Assembly (NCBI GenBank): GCA_022801715.1
Contig: JAAWSV010000002.1
Span: 1-64,000 of the forward strand
Direction: 5' to 3'
DNA from: Oscillospiraceae bacterium
GTDB lineage: Bacteria; Bacillota; Clostridia; Oscillospirales; Oscillospiraceae
Length of the DNA: 64,000 nucleotides
A program made the translations under genes and the position numbers. This document shows positions 30,884 through 40,619 of this stretch, piece by piece. A model generated the notes under the pieces. It had not been told where the DNA came from and made no database searches. It saw nothing but the letters and a program-made list of their open reading frames with translations. How positions within the stretch are numbered: the stretch's first letter is position 1; each line of letters opens with the position of its first letter.

Positions 30884-32072
30884 GGCCCGCCTCCTCCTCG
30901 TCCTCCTCGTCCAAGAGGGTGACGTCGCCGATCTCGTCGTACTCCTCGGAGTAGGAGGAGTAGTCGCCGAACATGCCGGAGTAGGCGCTCTTGTGCATGA
31001 TATGGATGTCGTCGGGGTTCAGCACGATGCCGATGGTCTCCCCCACGTCGTGGAAGTCCGTGGTCTGGATCAGCCACTTGTAGCCCTTGAAGTCCACGAT
31101 GGTATCGTAGTGGACGCCCTTGAAGGTGACGGCGGTAACGGTGCCCTTCAGCTGTCCCTTGTCCACGGGAACAATGTCCACGTCCTCGGGCCGGATGACC
31201 ACGTCCACCGGCTCCATGGGGGCGAAGCCCTTATCTAAGCACTTGAACTTCCGGTTGAAGAACTCCACCACGTAGTCCTCGTGCATCACGCCGTCCAGGA
31301 TGTTGGACTCCCCGATGAAGTCCGCCACGAAGGCGTTCTTGGGCTCGTTATAGATATCCTCGGGGCGGCCGATCTGCTGGATTTTGCCCTGATCCATCAC
31401 CACGATGGTGTCGGACATGGCCAAGGCCTCCTCCTGGTCATGGGTGACATAGATAAAAGTGATCCCCATCTGCTGCTGAATCCGTTTCAGCTCGCTCTGC
31501 ATGTCCTTTCTAAGACGCAGATCCAAGGCGCCCAGAGGCTCGTCCAGAAGCAGTACCTTGGGGCGGTTCACCAGGGCCCGGGCGATGGCCACCCGCTGCT
31601 GCTGTCCGCCGGAGAGCTCGGTGATCCGGCGGTTCTCGAACCCCTTGAGGCTCACCACTGAGAGCATCTCCAGCACCCGCTCCCGGATCTCGCTCTCCGG
31701 GAGCTTGACCTTTCGCTTCACGGGTTTTCCCGCGGCGCTGGTCTCCTCAACCGTCTTGGGAATCCGCAGGCCGAAGGCCACATTCTCAAAGACGTTCAGG
31801 TGGGGGAAGAGGGCGTAGCGCTGAAAAACGGTATTCACCTGCCGCAAATGGGGGGGAATATCATTCATCCTCACCCCGTCGAACAGCACTTCTCCTGCCG
31901 TAGGCGTGGTGAAGCCGCCAATGATGCGCAAGGTGGTCGTCTTGCCGCAGCCACTGGGTCCAAGCAGTGTGAGGAACTCACTATCGTTAATGTACAGATT
32001 GATGTTATCGAGAACCAGCTCGTCGTCAAACGCCATGGAGCATCCCACTAGGCGAATCAACTCTTTGGACAT
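30873..32072 (-). CDS. potA: Spermidine/putrescine ABC transporter ATP-binding protein
   Basis: [48 protein letters not shown] domain; RBS GGGGGAGG before ATG at 32072. Confidence 0.94.
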   Translation of the reverse strand: MSKELIRLVGCSMAFDDELVLDNINLYINDSEFLTLLGPSGCGKTTTLRIIGGFTTPTAGEVLFDGVRMNDIPPHLRQVNTVFQRYALFPHLNVFENVAFGLRIPKTVEETSAAGKPVKRKVKLPESEIRERVLEMLSVVSLKGFENRRITELSGGQQQRVAIARALVNRPKVLLLDEPLGALDLRLRKDMQSELKRIQQQMGITFIYVTHDQEEALAMSDTIVVMDQGKIQQIGRPEDIYNEPKNAFVADFIGESNILDGVMHEDYVVEFFNRKFKCLDKGFAPMEPVDVVIRPEDVDIVPVDKGQLKGTVTAVTFKGVHYDTIVDFKGYKWLIQTTDFHDVGETIGIVLNPDDIHIMHKSAYSGMFGDYSSYSEEYDEIGDVTLLDEEDEEEAGHAE

Positions 32073-32169
32073 TATCCTCCCCCGTTCTTTTGCTGTATTT
32101 TTTATCTTAGAACATAGAAAATCGCCCGTTTTTCCTGAGTACTTTTCCCCGGGAAAAACAGGCAAGGTA

Positions 32170-32198
32170 AATATATAGGAAATATGGGGAATTGTCAA
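32170..32198 (-). promoter_or_regulatory. SigmaA-type promoter of potABCD
   Basis: Minus strand TTGACA (32198-32193), 17-nt spacer, TATATT (32175-32170). Confidence 0.75.
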
Positions 32199-32232
32199 TA
32201 GCGTTGGGGAAATTTTTTAATGAGGAATGAGA

Positions 32233-32281
32233 AATTAGGAATGGATGTGTCCAGCTCCGCCGGACACATCCATTCCTAATT
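32233..32281. repeat. Perfect 20-bp inverted repeat between rluA-like gene and potA
   Basis: AATTAGGAATGGATGTGTCC-AGCTCCGCC-GGACACATCCATTCCTAATT; possible minus-strand terminator (TTAAAAAATTT downstream). Confidence 0.85.
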
Positions 32282-33238
32282 CTTAGCAAAGTATTTTGCC
32301 GCAAAGGGGACGGTTTCTACTTGGAAGGCCTGGCCGCGGAGGTACTCCAATATCCCGGCTTCGGTGGGGAAGTCGAAGCGGAGGTAGCAGCTGTAGAGGG
32401 CCTGGCGGGTCTCGTTGTAGCGGCGGTTGATTTCACCACGGCCGTATTTGCCGTCGCCCAAGAGGGGGCAGCCGATGTGGGACAGGCTGGCGCGGATCTG
32501 GTGGGTGCGGCCGGTGAGAAGCTCGGCCTCCACCAGGCTCAGCTCCCCGCGGGTCTCTATGGTGCGGTAGAGGGTGATGGCGGTCTTGCCGCCGGGGACG
32601 GGGCGGCGGTGGACCTTTACCTCGTTTTTGGCCTCGTCCTTCAGGAGAAAGCACTCGATGCGGCCCTCGGCCGGGTTGGGGCGGCCTACGGTGACGCAGA
32701 GGTATCGCTTGGTGATCTCGCGGTTTCGGATCTTGTCGTTCAGGATGCGCAGGGCCTCGGCGGTCTTGGCGGCGATGACGATGCCGCCGGTGTTTCGGTC
32801 GATCCGGTTGCAGAGGGCCGGGGTGAAGGCGTTCTCCCAGCGGGGGTTCCACTCCCGCTTCTGGTAGAGGTAGGCGCAGATGTGGTTGATGAGGGTGTTG
32901 ACCTTCTCCGCCTCGTCGGCGTGGACCACCACGCCGGGGCGCTTGTCCAGGAGAAGGATGTGCTCGTCCTCGTACAGGATGGTCAGCTGGGGCTTAAAGA
33001 GGGTGAGAAACAGGTTGTCCTCACGGGGGACGTCGAAAAACTCGTCGTTGATGTAGAGCTGGAGCACGTCCCCGGTCTGGAGGCGCTGGTCCCGCTGGCA
33101 CCGCTGGCCGTTGCATTTGATGCGCTTGATGCGGATATACTTTTGCATCAGGGCAGGGGGGAGCAGGGGCAGGGCCTTGGACACAAACCGGTCCAGCCGC
33201 TGTCCCGCGTCGTTTTTCCCGATGGTCAGCTCTCTCAT
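32276..33238 (-). CDS. RluA family pseudouridine synthase
   Basis: S4-like start, LCNRIDRNTGGIVIAAKT, ELLTGRTHQIRASLSHIGCPLLGDGKYG. Confidence 0.92.
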   Translation of the reverse strand: MRELTIGKNDAGQRLDRFVSKALPLLPPALMQKYIRIKRIKCNGQRCQRDQRLQTGDVLQLYINDEFFDVPREDNLFLTLFKPQLTILYEDEHILLLDKRPGVVVHADEAEKVNTLINHICAYLYQKREWNPRWENAFTPALCNRIDRNTGGIVIAAKTAEALRILNDKIRNREITKRYLCVTVGRPNPAEGRIECFLLKDEAKNEVKVHRRPVPGGKTAITLYRTIETRGELSLVEAELLTGRTHQIRASLSHIGCPLLGDGKYGRGEINRRYNETRQALYSCYLRFDFPTEAGILEYLRGQAFQVETVPFAAKYFAKN

Positions 33239-33546
33239 AGCCGCTCCTGACGCCGGGTGGAGAGCTTGAAGACCTTGGCCGCGCTGTCCGAGCGGTTCCA
33301 GATGGAGTGGGGGGTCATGCCGTCTACAAACAGGGACTCGTCCTGCTTGACGGTGACCTCCCGGTCCCCCAAGACGACCTGGACCTCACCCTCCGTTACC
33401 AAGAAGATGTGGTCTTCCGGGTGGGTGTGGCTGCCCTCCGGTCCGCCGCCGCCGGGCTGGATGTAGGCCACGGCGCCCCACTGGAGCGTGCCGCCCCCAT
33501 AGAAGAGCTTTTTGGCGGAAAAATTCTTGTGGCCGGGCGGTGTCAT
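33235..33546 (-). CDS. Cupin domain protein
   Basis: GSHTHPEDHIFLVTEGEVQVVLGDREVTVKQDESLFVDGMTPHSIWN. Confidence 0.85.
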   Translation of the reverse strand: MTPPGHKNFSAKKLFYGGGTLQWGAVAYIQPGGGGPEGSHTHPEDHIFLVTEGEVQVVLGDREVTVKQDESLFVDGMTPHSIWNRSDSAAKVFKLSTRRQERL

Positions 33547-33664
33547 AAACGTTTCCACGGTGAAGGCCCCCTTTGCTTTTCGCTTCGTTTTGGCGGTCTT
33601 GCCCGCCTGCCGCTCTATTGTAAGCGGAATTTGAAAATTTTGCAAGAAAAATCGGAAAAAGTAT

Positions 33665-33693
33665 TTGACAACTGGGGAAACATCTACTATAAT
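33665..33693 (+). promoter_or_regulatory. Perfect-consensus sigmaA promoter of yceD-rpmF
   Basis: TTGACA (33665-33670), 17-nt spacer, TATAAT (33688-33693). Confidence 0.9.
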
Positions 33694-33720
33694 ACTAATC
33701 GTGTCTTTGCGAGGTGTGCC

Positions 33721-34224
33721 ATGCTTCTAAGTGTAAAAAAGATCATCAACGCCCCCGGAGAGGGACAGGACTTCCTCTTTGAGCTGGACCTGTCCGATGT
33801 GGAATTCGGCGGCTTGTACCCAATCGACCGTCCGGTGGTGGTAACCGGCGGCGTGCGGAACATTGCGGGGATGCTCCTCCTACAGTTCGAGGCCAGCACA
33901 GTGCTGCGTCTGGTATGCGACCGCTGCGCGAAGCCGTTTTCCCGGGAGAAGGCCGTCCGGTGTGAGTATATGCTCTCCGAGGAGGCCGAGGACGAGGAAA
34001 ACGACAACATCGTTTTAATTGAGAACGACGCGGTGGACGTGGGCGATTTGGCCAGGACGGCATTCATTTTGGATATGGACACAAAGAACCTCTGCCAGGA
34101 GGACTGCAAGGGGCTGTGCCCCAGGTGCGGAGCCGATCTCAACCAAGGGAGCTGCGGCTGTCAGAAGAGAGACGTGGACCCCCGATTGGCTGTGCTTGCC
34201 AGGCTCTTGGAAGAGAAGGAATGA
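33721..34224 (+). CDS. YceD/DUF177 family protein
   Basis: RLVCDRCAKPFSREKAVRCEYMLSEE, LCQEDCKGLCPRCGADLNQGSCGC; precedes rpmF as usual. Confidence 0.92.
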   Translation: MLLSVKKIINAPGEGQDFLFELDLSDVEFGGLYPIDRPVVVTGGVRNIAGMLLLQFEASTVLRLVCDRCAKPFSREKAVRCEYMLSEEAEDEENDNIVLIENDAVDVGDLARTAFILDMDTKNLCQEDCKGLCPRCGADLNQGSCGCQKRDVDPRLAVLARLLEEKE

Positions 34225-34259
34225 AAAAACAAAATCCATTGATATAGGAGGTGTCATAC

Positions 34260-34448
34260 ATGGCAGTCCCCAAGGGTAAAGTCTCCAAGGCAAGACGTGA
34301 CAAGCGCCGCAGCTCCCACTGGAAGCTGGCGGTGCCCGGTCTGGTCAAGTGCCCCAAGTGCGGTGCTATGCGCCTGCCCCATAGAATGTGTCAGGAGTGC
34401 GGTACGTACAATGGCCGTCAGGTCAAGGTTGTTGATGCTGCTGACTAA
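34260..34448 (+). CDS. rpmF: 50S ribosomal protein L32
   Basis: [48 protein letters not shown]. Confidence 0.97.
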   Translation: MAVPKGKVSKARRDKRRSSHWKLAVPGLVKCPKCGAMRLPHRMCQECGTYNGRQVKVVDAAD

Positions 34449-34483
34449 AAAAGAAGAAGGCCGCAGGGCCTTCTTCTTTTTTT
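34447..34483 (+). terminator. Rho-independent terminator after rpmF
   Basis: AAAAAAGAAGAAGGCC-GCAG-GGCCTTCTTCTTTTTT, overlapping the stop codon. Confidence 0.9.
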
Positions 34484-34569
34484 GTCGTTGGGGAGGGGGA
34501 GACGGGGGACGGTGTGCCGGGGGCGGCGCGGCCGATGGGGGATATCGGGGGTGCGGTTGGAAGCGGGGA

Positions 34570-34813
34570 ACGGGCCGGTGGGGACACCGGCCCCTGCGGG
34601 CGGGTGGTAGGGGGCGCCTGCGGGGAATCCCTTCACCGCTTTGGGGCGGTTGGCTTTGAGACACGCCTGCGGGCGCACAATACCCGCAAGGGGCACGCCG
34701 CATCCGTAAGCGGCAGAGCCGCCAACAGCTGCGCTGTGTGCGCCCCTACATGCGGTATACCGAAGTATTCCGATTAACGGGGGACGGGCCGGCGGGGACA
34801 TCGGGCCCTGCGG
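34570..34813 (+). repeat. Two direct copies of a 30-nt GC-rich intergenic repeat
   Basis: ACGGGCCGGTGGGGACACCGGCCCCTGCGG (34570-34599) and ACGGGCCGGCGGGGACATCGGGCCCTGCGG (34784-34813), 27/30 identical. Confidence 0.75.
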
Positions 34814-35129
34814 AGGGTGTTTTATTGGGGATTTCCGGAGGACGGACACGGCGCGCCGGGTCGTCGCGCCCTACAAAGATTTACGCAACAACAACATTAC
34901 CGGCAAGTACGGCGGCATTTGCCGCACTATGCCAGCGATTTGGCCTCTAAGTTCCGGAGGCAAGTCGGGCGACGGAGGCAGAGCGGCAGCGGGGGCTTAT
35001 AGCAAGGCTAAAGACGGGGGGATGCTTTCAGGACACCTTTATTTGTGCGGGAGTCACCGCTGCCGCGTCCGAAGCGCCAAGCTGAAAATCAAGCACCAGT
35101 CTGCCGAAACAGCGTCGTAACCTGGGGTT

Positions 35130-35281
35130 CTTAGGGGGGCGGGCGTAAGGACTGTGCCCCCGGAAGGGGGCTAAAGTCCGCCGGCCCGTCCCCCTAAGCG
35201 CGCTTTTGCTGACTTTTCTCGTGTGAGAAAAGTCAGTCGCCCGGGGGCGAAACCCCCGTCTCCTGTCCCCGCGTGGGGGAC
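35130..35281. other. Structured non-coding block: nested stem-loop plus three further hairpins
   Basis: Outer stem 35130-35144/35184-35198, middle GGACT/AGTCC, apical GCCCCC-GGAA-GGGGGC; then stems at 35209-35236, 35242-35258, 35265-35281. Confidence 0.6.
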
Positions 35282-35410
35282 GCGCCAAGGCTGAGGCGCC
35301 GCTCGCCGCCTTTTGGAAGTTTCCCTTGAATTATTAGGAAAAATTCAGTATACTATCTTGCGTATACTATAATAAATAACTCCCCAATGGGAAAATAAAA
35401 AGGAGCACCT

Positions 35411-36715
35411 ATGAGCACCATCATCACCTCCCTTGATCCCCGCTCGCCCGCACAGCGGGCGGGCGTCCGCTGCGGAGAAAAGCTGATCGCCATCAACGGG
35501 CACACTGTCACCGATGTGCTGGACTACCGCTTCTTCGGCTATGATTCCAGTCTGGAGCTGGTGCTGGAGAGTGAGGGGGGACAGCGGCGCACCCTCCGGG
35601 TGAAAAAGAGCGAGGGGGAGGAGCTGGGCCTCAACTTTGACACCTATTTGATGGACAATCCCACCCCCTGCTCCAACCACTGTCTGTTCTGTTTCGTGGA
35701 CCAGATGGCTCCCAATATGCGCTCTACCCTCTATTTTAAGGATGACGACGCCCGGTTGAGCTTTTTGATGGGCAACTATATTACCCTCACCAACCTCTCT
35801 GACCGGGAGACGGCGCGGATTATGGAGCTGCGGATCAGCCCCATCAATGTCTCTGTCCACGCCACGGACCCCAAGCTCCGGTGTACCCTCTTGGGGAACA
35901 AGGACGCCGGGAAAAGTTTGGAGACAATGCGCGCTTTCGGGGCGGCGGGGATTGCCATGAATGGGCAGATCGTGGTCTGTCCGGGGTGGAATGACGGTGA
36001 GCAGCTGCAAAAGACCATGGCGGATATGGAGGAGATGGGCTTCGTCAGCTGTTCCGTGGTTCCGGTGGGGCTCACCAAGTACCGGCAGGGGCTGTGCAAG
36101 CTCCGGCCGGTGGAGCGGTCGGAGGCCCAGACGATCATCGCCATGGTGGAGGAGTTCGGGGCGCAGTGCCTTCGGCGGCACGGGGAGAGGCGGTTTTTCT
36201 GCTCCGATGAGCTGTACTTGAAGGCCGGCCTGCCTCTGCCGGAGGAGGATTTCTATGAGGGCTATGTCCAGCTGGAGAACGGCGTGGGGATGGTCCGCAG
36301 TCTGATGGAGGAGTTTCGCAGCGGTCTGAAGCTGTCGGAGGCGCCGGCGGGGGAGAGACGGGTGGCCTTGGCCACCGGGGTGTCCTGTGCCCCGTTTCTC
36401 CGGGAGCTGCTAAGGGAGCTGACGGCGCGGTATCCGGAGGTGCAGGGGACGGTGTACCCCATCGTCAACGACTTCTTCGGCCACACCATTGATGTGGCGG
36501 GGCTGGTCACCGCCGGGGACTTGATCCGGCAGCTGGCGTCCCATAAAGAGGAGCTGCCGGACAGGCTGCTGCTGCCGGTGAACATGCTGCGCCACGGGGG
36601 GGACGTGTTTTTGGACGACCTCCGCGTGAGCGATGTGGAGGCGGCGCTGGGCGTGAAGGTCCGGGTGGTGGAACAGGACGGATTCGACCTGCTGGACGGG
36701 ATCTTGGAGGAGTAG
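35411..36715 (+). CDS. DUF512 family radical-SAM-like FeS protein with N-terminal PDZ
   Basis: PDZ-like start, NPTPCSNHCLFCFVDQM CxxxCxxC cluster, RLSFLMGNYITLTNL. Confidence 0.93.
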   Translation: MSTIITSLDPRSPAQRAGVRCGEKLIAINGHTVTDVLDYRFFGYDSSLELVLESEGGQRRTLRVKKSEGEELGLNFDTYLMDNPTPCSNHCLFCFVDQMAPNMRSTLYFKDDDARLSFLMGNYITLTNLSDRETARIMELRISPINVSVHATDPKLRCTLLGNKDAGKSLETMRAFGAAGIAMNGQIVVCPGWNDGEQLQKTMADMEEMGFVSCSVVPVGLTKYRQGLCKLRPVERSEAQTIIAMVEEFGAQCLRRHGERRFFCSDELYLKAGLPLPEEDFYEGYVQLENGVGMVRSLMEEFRSGLKLSEAPAGERRVALATGVSCAPFLRELLRELTARYPEVQGTVYPIVNDFFGHTIDVAGLVTAGDLIRQLASHKEELPDRLLLPVNMLRHGGDVFLDDLRVSDVEAALGVKVRVVEQDGFDLLDGILEE

Positions 36716-36732
36716 AGAGGAGAAACAACAAG

Positions 36733-37329
36733 ATGGAAGAGCAAAACCTGCAAGCAGTCATAACTCTGATCAACAAGATCGCCGACGGCGAGTACGCCCC
36801 GCCGGAGCCGGAGGATGTGGCGGAGGTGAACCGCCTCACCGGCCGGGACTGGGAGGCGGAGGACCTGTGGCTGATCTGCTGTGAGTACTGGAGCCACAAC
36901 TCCTTGGAGGAGACGGCCTATCAGTTGATCCACGGGGACCTTCCGGCTGTGCGGGAGACCGATTTGGCCTTCTGGCGCGCCAAGAGCGGCGCGGTGCTGG
37001 ACGCTGCCGCGGTGTACCTCAAATACTGCACCGGCGGCGCTATGAAGGCGTTGGAGGCGCTGCCTCTGGAGGAGATCATGGCCGCTGTGCAGGCTCTCCC
37101 CGGCTGGAAGGCAGAAGATGAAAAGGACCGTCGCTTCGACTGCGAGGAACAGGCGGAATACTGGAGCGATACCCACTTCTGGGTGTTCCCCTATGGCAAG
37201 GATGGGGCTGTGCAGATGGTAAGGCTCTCCTGCCACAATATGAGCGACGAACAGATACAGACTCTGGTGGCGTTAATGGCGCAGTTTGACTGTTCCGAGC
37301 AGTATCGAGAAGATAGAACTATTGATTAA
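36733..37329 (+). CDS. Hypothetical protein
   Basis: ORF with RBS GAGGAG; no family recognised. Confidence 0.75.
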   Translation: MEEQNLQAVITLINKIADGEYAPPEPEDVAEVNRLTGRDWEAEDLWLICCEYWSHNSLEETAYQLIHGDLPAVRETDLAFWRAKSGAVLDAAAVYLKYCTGGAMKALEALPLEEIMAAVQALPGWKAEDEKDRRFDCEEQAEYWSDTHFWVFPYGKDGAVQMVRLSCHNMSDEQIQTLVALMAQFDCSEQYREDRTID

Positions 37330-37400
37330 CCCTCATTAAAGTTCTTTTTGATACTTTTTCTTTCAAGAAAAAGTATGTATACCTTAAAGGAGTATGTCTC

Positions 37401-38726
37401 ATGCCAAAACCAATTATTGCCATTGTAGGACGGCCCAATGTGGGGAAGTCCCTGCTGTTTAACAAGCTGGTGGGCCGGCGGCTGTCCATTGTGGAGGACA
37501 CTCCCGGCGTCACCCGGGACCGGATCTACGGGGAGAGCGACTGGAACGGCCGGCGGTTCACCCTGATCGACACCGGGGGCATCGAGCCCCGGACCGATGG
37601 GGAGATTCTGTCCTTCATGCGGGAGCAGGCGGAGATCGCCATCCGGCACGCCAATGTGATTGTCTTTCTCACCGACATCAAGACCGGTGTCACCGCCTCG
37701 GATCAGGAGGTGGCCAACCTCCTGCTGCGCAGCGGGAAGCCGGTGGTGTTGGCGGTGAACAAGGTGGATCAGGGGCAGAGCCCGGAGATCTATGAGTTTT
37801 ACAACTTGGGGATGGGGGACCCCATCGCTGTCTCCGCCGTCCACGGCCACGGCACCGGGGATCTTTTGGATGAGTGCGTCAAATACTTTCCCCCCGCCGA
37901 TGCCGACGAGGAGGCGGAGGATGACGCCATTCAGGTGGCTATCATCGGCAAGCCCAATGTGGGGAAGTCCTCTCTGACCAACCGGATTTTGGGGCAGGAG
38001 CGGGTCATTGTCTCCGATGTAGCCGGGACAACCCGGGACGCCATCGACTCCCGGTTTGAGAATGAGCAGGGCAAGTATGTGTTTATTGACACCGCCGGGA
38101 TGCGGAAGAAGGCCAAGGTGGACGAGGCCATTGAGCGCTACAGCGTCCTGCGGGCCCAGATGGCCATTGAGCGGTCTGACGTGTGCCTGATTCTGATTGA
38201 CGCCCAAGAGGGCGTCACCGAGCAGGACACCAAGGTGGCCGGTATGGCCCACGAGGCGGGGAAGGCCAGCATCATTGTGGTGAACAAGTGGGATCTGGTG
38301 GAGAAGGACGGCAAGACCATGGACCGGATGCGGGAGGAGATCCGCCGGGATCTGGGGTATATGACCTACGCCCCCATCCTGTTCATCTCCGCCCTCACCG
38401 GGCAGCGGGTGCCCCGGCTCTTTGAGCTGATCAACTACGTCAACAACCAGGCGGCCACCCGGATCACCACCGGGATGCTGAACAACGTCCTGGCCGACGC
38501 CCAGACACGGGTGCAGCCCCCTACGGACAAGGGGCGGCGGCTGAAGATCTACTATGTCACGCAGGCAGGGGTGAAGCCTCCCCACTTTATCTTCTTCTGC
38601 AACGACGCGCGGTTGTTCCACTTCTCCTACCAGCGGTATCTGGAGAACCAGCTCCGCAGCACCTTCGGGCTGGAGGGGACGCCTATCAGGATCACCATCC
38701 GTCAGAAGGGCGACAAGGAGGGGTAG
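37401..38726 (+). CDS. der: Ribosome biogenesis GTPase Der (two G domains)
   Basis: [16 protein letters not shown] and [28 protein letters not shown]. Confidence 0.97.
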   Translation: MPKPIIAIVGRPNVGKSLLFNKLVGRRLSIVEDTPGVTRDRIYGESDWNGRRFTLIDTGGIEPRTDGEILSFMREQAEIAIRHANVIVFLTDIKTGVTASDQEVANLLLRSGKPVVLAVNKVDQGQSPEIYEFYNLGMGDPIAVSAVHGHGTGDLLDECVKYFPPADADEEAEDDAIQVAIIGKPNVGKSSLTNRILGQERVIVSDVAGTTRDAIDSRFENEQGKYVFIDTAGMRKKAKVDEAIERYSVLRAQMAIERSDVCLILIDAQEGVTEQDTKVAGMAHEAGKASIIVVNKWDLVEKDGKTMDRMREEIRRDLGYMTYAPILFISALTGQRVPRLFELINYVNNQAATRITTGMLNNVLADAQTRVQPPTDKGRRLKIYYVTQAGVKPPHFIFFCNDARLFHFSYQRYLENQLRSTFGLEGTPIRITIRQKGDKEG

Positions 38727-38728
38727 AT

Positions 38729-39442
38729 ATGTATGACAAACTGACAGAGCTTTTCCGTCCGATCTACACGTTCATCATGGCGGTGGGCATTGCGCAAAGT
38801 CTGGCATGTTTTGCCGCTGCTGCCGCTGCCGCCTATTTCCTGGGGTGCTTCAACGGGGCGGTGATCGTCTCCAAGTATATCCTCCGCGACGACGTCCGCA
38901 CCCACGGCAGCGGCAACGCGGGGCTGACCAACTTCTACCGTACCTTTGGCGGACCCTTGACCCTGGTGGTCATTCTGTGCGACGTGATCAAGGCGGTTCT
39001 GGCCATATGGATCGGTGTTCTGGCCGTCTATTTCTCCATGGGATTTCTTCCTCAATATGTGATCTATGGCAAGTACTGGGCGGGCCTCTGGTGCCTCCTG
39101 GGCCACATGTTTCCCTGCATGTTCCACTTCAAGGGGGGGAAGGGCATCCTCTCCGGGGGCACCATCGCCATTATGATTGACTGGCGGGTGGCGCTGGTGG
39201 TGTGGGGGGGCTTTATTGTCCTCGCCGTTCTGACCAAATATGTGTCCCTGGGCTCCTGCTGGGCCGGGGCCACCTTCCCCATCGCTACCTTTATGTTCCA
39301 TCCGGGCACCCCGACAGTGGATCCGGTGATTGTGGCGCTGTCGGTGGTGATCGGGGGACTCATTTTGTACATGCACCGGGGGAACATCCGCCGTCTGGTC
39401 ACGGGGACGGAGAATAAGTTCCATCTGAAGAAAAAGACGTAG
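38729..39442 (+). CDS. plsY: Glycerol-3-phosphate acyltransferase PlsY
   Basis: GSGNAGLTNFYRTFG, LLGHMFPCMFHFKGGKGI. Confidence 0.93.
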   Translation: MYDKLTELFRPIYTFIMAVGIAQSLACFAAAAAAAYFLGCFNGAVIVSKYILRDDVRTHGSGNAGLTNFYRTFGGPLTLVVILCDVIKAVLAIWIGVLAVYFSMGFLPQYVIYGKYWAGLWCLLGHMFPCMFHFKGGKGILSGGTIAIMIDWRVALVVWGGFIVLAVLTKYVSLGSCWAGATFPIATFMFHPGTPTVDPVIVALSVVIGGLILYMHRGNIRRLVTGTENKFHLKKKT

Positions 39443-39456
39443 GGAGGGCTGCGGAG

Positions 39457-40458
39457 ATGAAGATTACCGTCTTAGGCAGCGGGGCTTGGGGCACCGCTTT
39501 GGCGATGGTTCTGGCGGGCAACAGCCACGATGTGACCCTGTGGAGCCACCGGGAGGAGATGACTGAGGCGCTGCGGACCGGGAGGGAGAGCCCCCGGCTG
39601 GGGGGCGTGGCCCTGCCGGAGGGGCTCCAGTACACCAGTGGCCTGGAGACTCTGCCGGAGAGTGAGCTGGTGGTGTTCGCCACGCCTTCCTTCGCTGTCC
39701 GGGAGACTGCCCGGCTGGCCGCTCCCCACCTGCGGGAGGGGGCGGTGCTGGTGTCGGTGACCAAGGGCATTGAGCCGGACACCGGGCTGCGGATGACGCA
39801 GATTATTGATCAGGAGACGGGGCGCAGATGTAAAGTGGTTGCCCTTTCCGGCCCTTCCCACGCAGAGGAGGTGGGACGTCAGCAGCCAACCGGCGTGGTG
39901 GCGGCCTGCGCGGATCTGTCCGCGGCGGAGCTGGTGCAGGAGGCCTTCATGTGCCGCTACTTCCGTGTGTACACCAACACGGATATTTTGGGCGTGGAGC
40001 TGGGCGGGGCGCTGAAAAATGTCATTGCCCTCAGCTGCGGCGTCACCGACGGCATCGGCCTGGGGGACAACATCAAGGCGCTGATGATGACACGGGGCAT
40101 GACGGAGATGGCCCGCTTGGGCGTGGCCCTCGGGGGGCGGTCGGACACCTTTGCCGGGCTCTCCGGCATGGGGGATCTGATTGTCACCTGTACCTCCATG
40201 CACTCCCGGAACCGCCGGGCGGGCATCTTAGTGGGGATGGGGTGCAGCGCGGCGGAGGCCATGGAGCAGGTGGGCGCGGTGGTGGAGGGCTATTACGCCG
40301 CCAAGAGCGCCTGTGAGCTGGCAAAAAAGGCCGGGGTGGAGATGCCCATCTGCCGCGCGGCCCATCAGGTGCTGTACGAGGGGAAGTCGGTGCACCTTGT
40401 GGTGGATGAGCTGATGAACCGGGACCGGAAGCATGAGGTGGACGAGAGCTGGATCTGA
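39457..40458 (+). CDS. gpsA: NAD(P)H-dependent glycerol-3-phosphate dehydrogenase
   Basis: VLGSGAWGTALAMVLA, LSGPSHAEEV, LGGALKNVIAL. Confidence 0.96.
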   Translation: MKITVLGSGAWGTALAMVLAGNSHDVTLWSHREEMTEALRTGRESPRLGGVALPEGLQYTSGLETLPESELVVFATPSFAVRETARLAAPHLREGAVLVSVTKGIEPDTGLRMTQIIDQETGRRCKVVALSGPSHAEEVGRQQPTGVVAACADLSAAELVQEAFMCRYFRVYTNTDILGVELGGALKNVIALSCGVTDGIGLGDNIKALMMTRGMTEMARLGVALGGRSDTFAGLSGMGDLIVTCTSMHSRNRRAGILVGMGCSAAEAMEQVGAVVEGYYAAKSACELAKKAGVEMPICRAAHQVLYEGKSVHLVVDELMNRDRKHEVDESWI

Positions 40459-40510
40459 GGCCCCACCGATGGATTCCAAGAGCCTTGGAGTACCTTTGCG
40501 ATATGTAAAA

Positions 40511-40537
40511 CAGGGGGACGGCTCTGCCGTCCCCCTG
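40511..40537. repeat. 12-bp perfect hairpin between gpsA and AraC gene
   Basis: CAGGGGGACGGC-TCT-GCCGTCCCCCTG. Confidence 0.8.
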
Positions 40538-40619
40538 ACCTCTCCCAATTCGTCCGCCTTCTGCGAGGACAGGCCGCGATGGGGAGGATATACTGGCAAA
40601 AGGAAAGGAGCTGGGAACC

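Noticed and set aside
34929-35120. 63-aa ORF in the rpmF-DUF512 gap
   Set aside because: Weak start, no recognisable family, overlapping alternative frames; treated as non-coding or degenerate.
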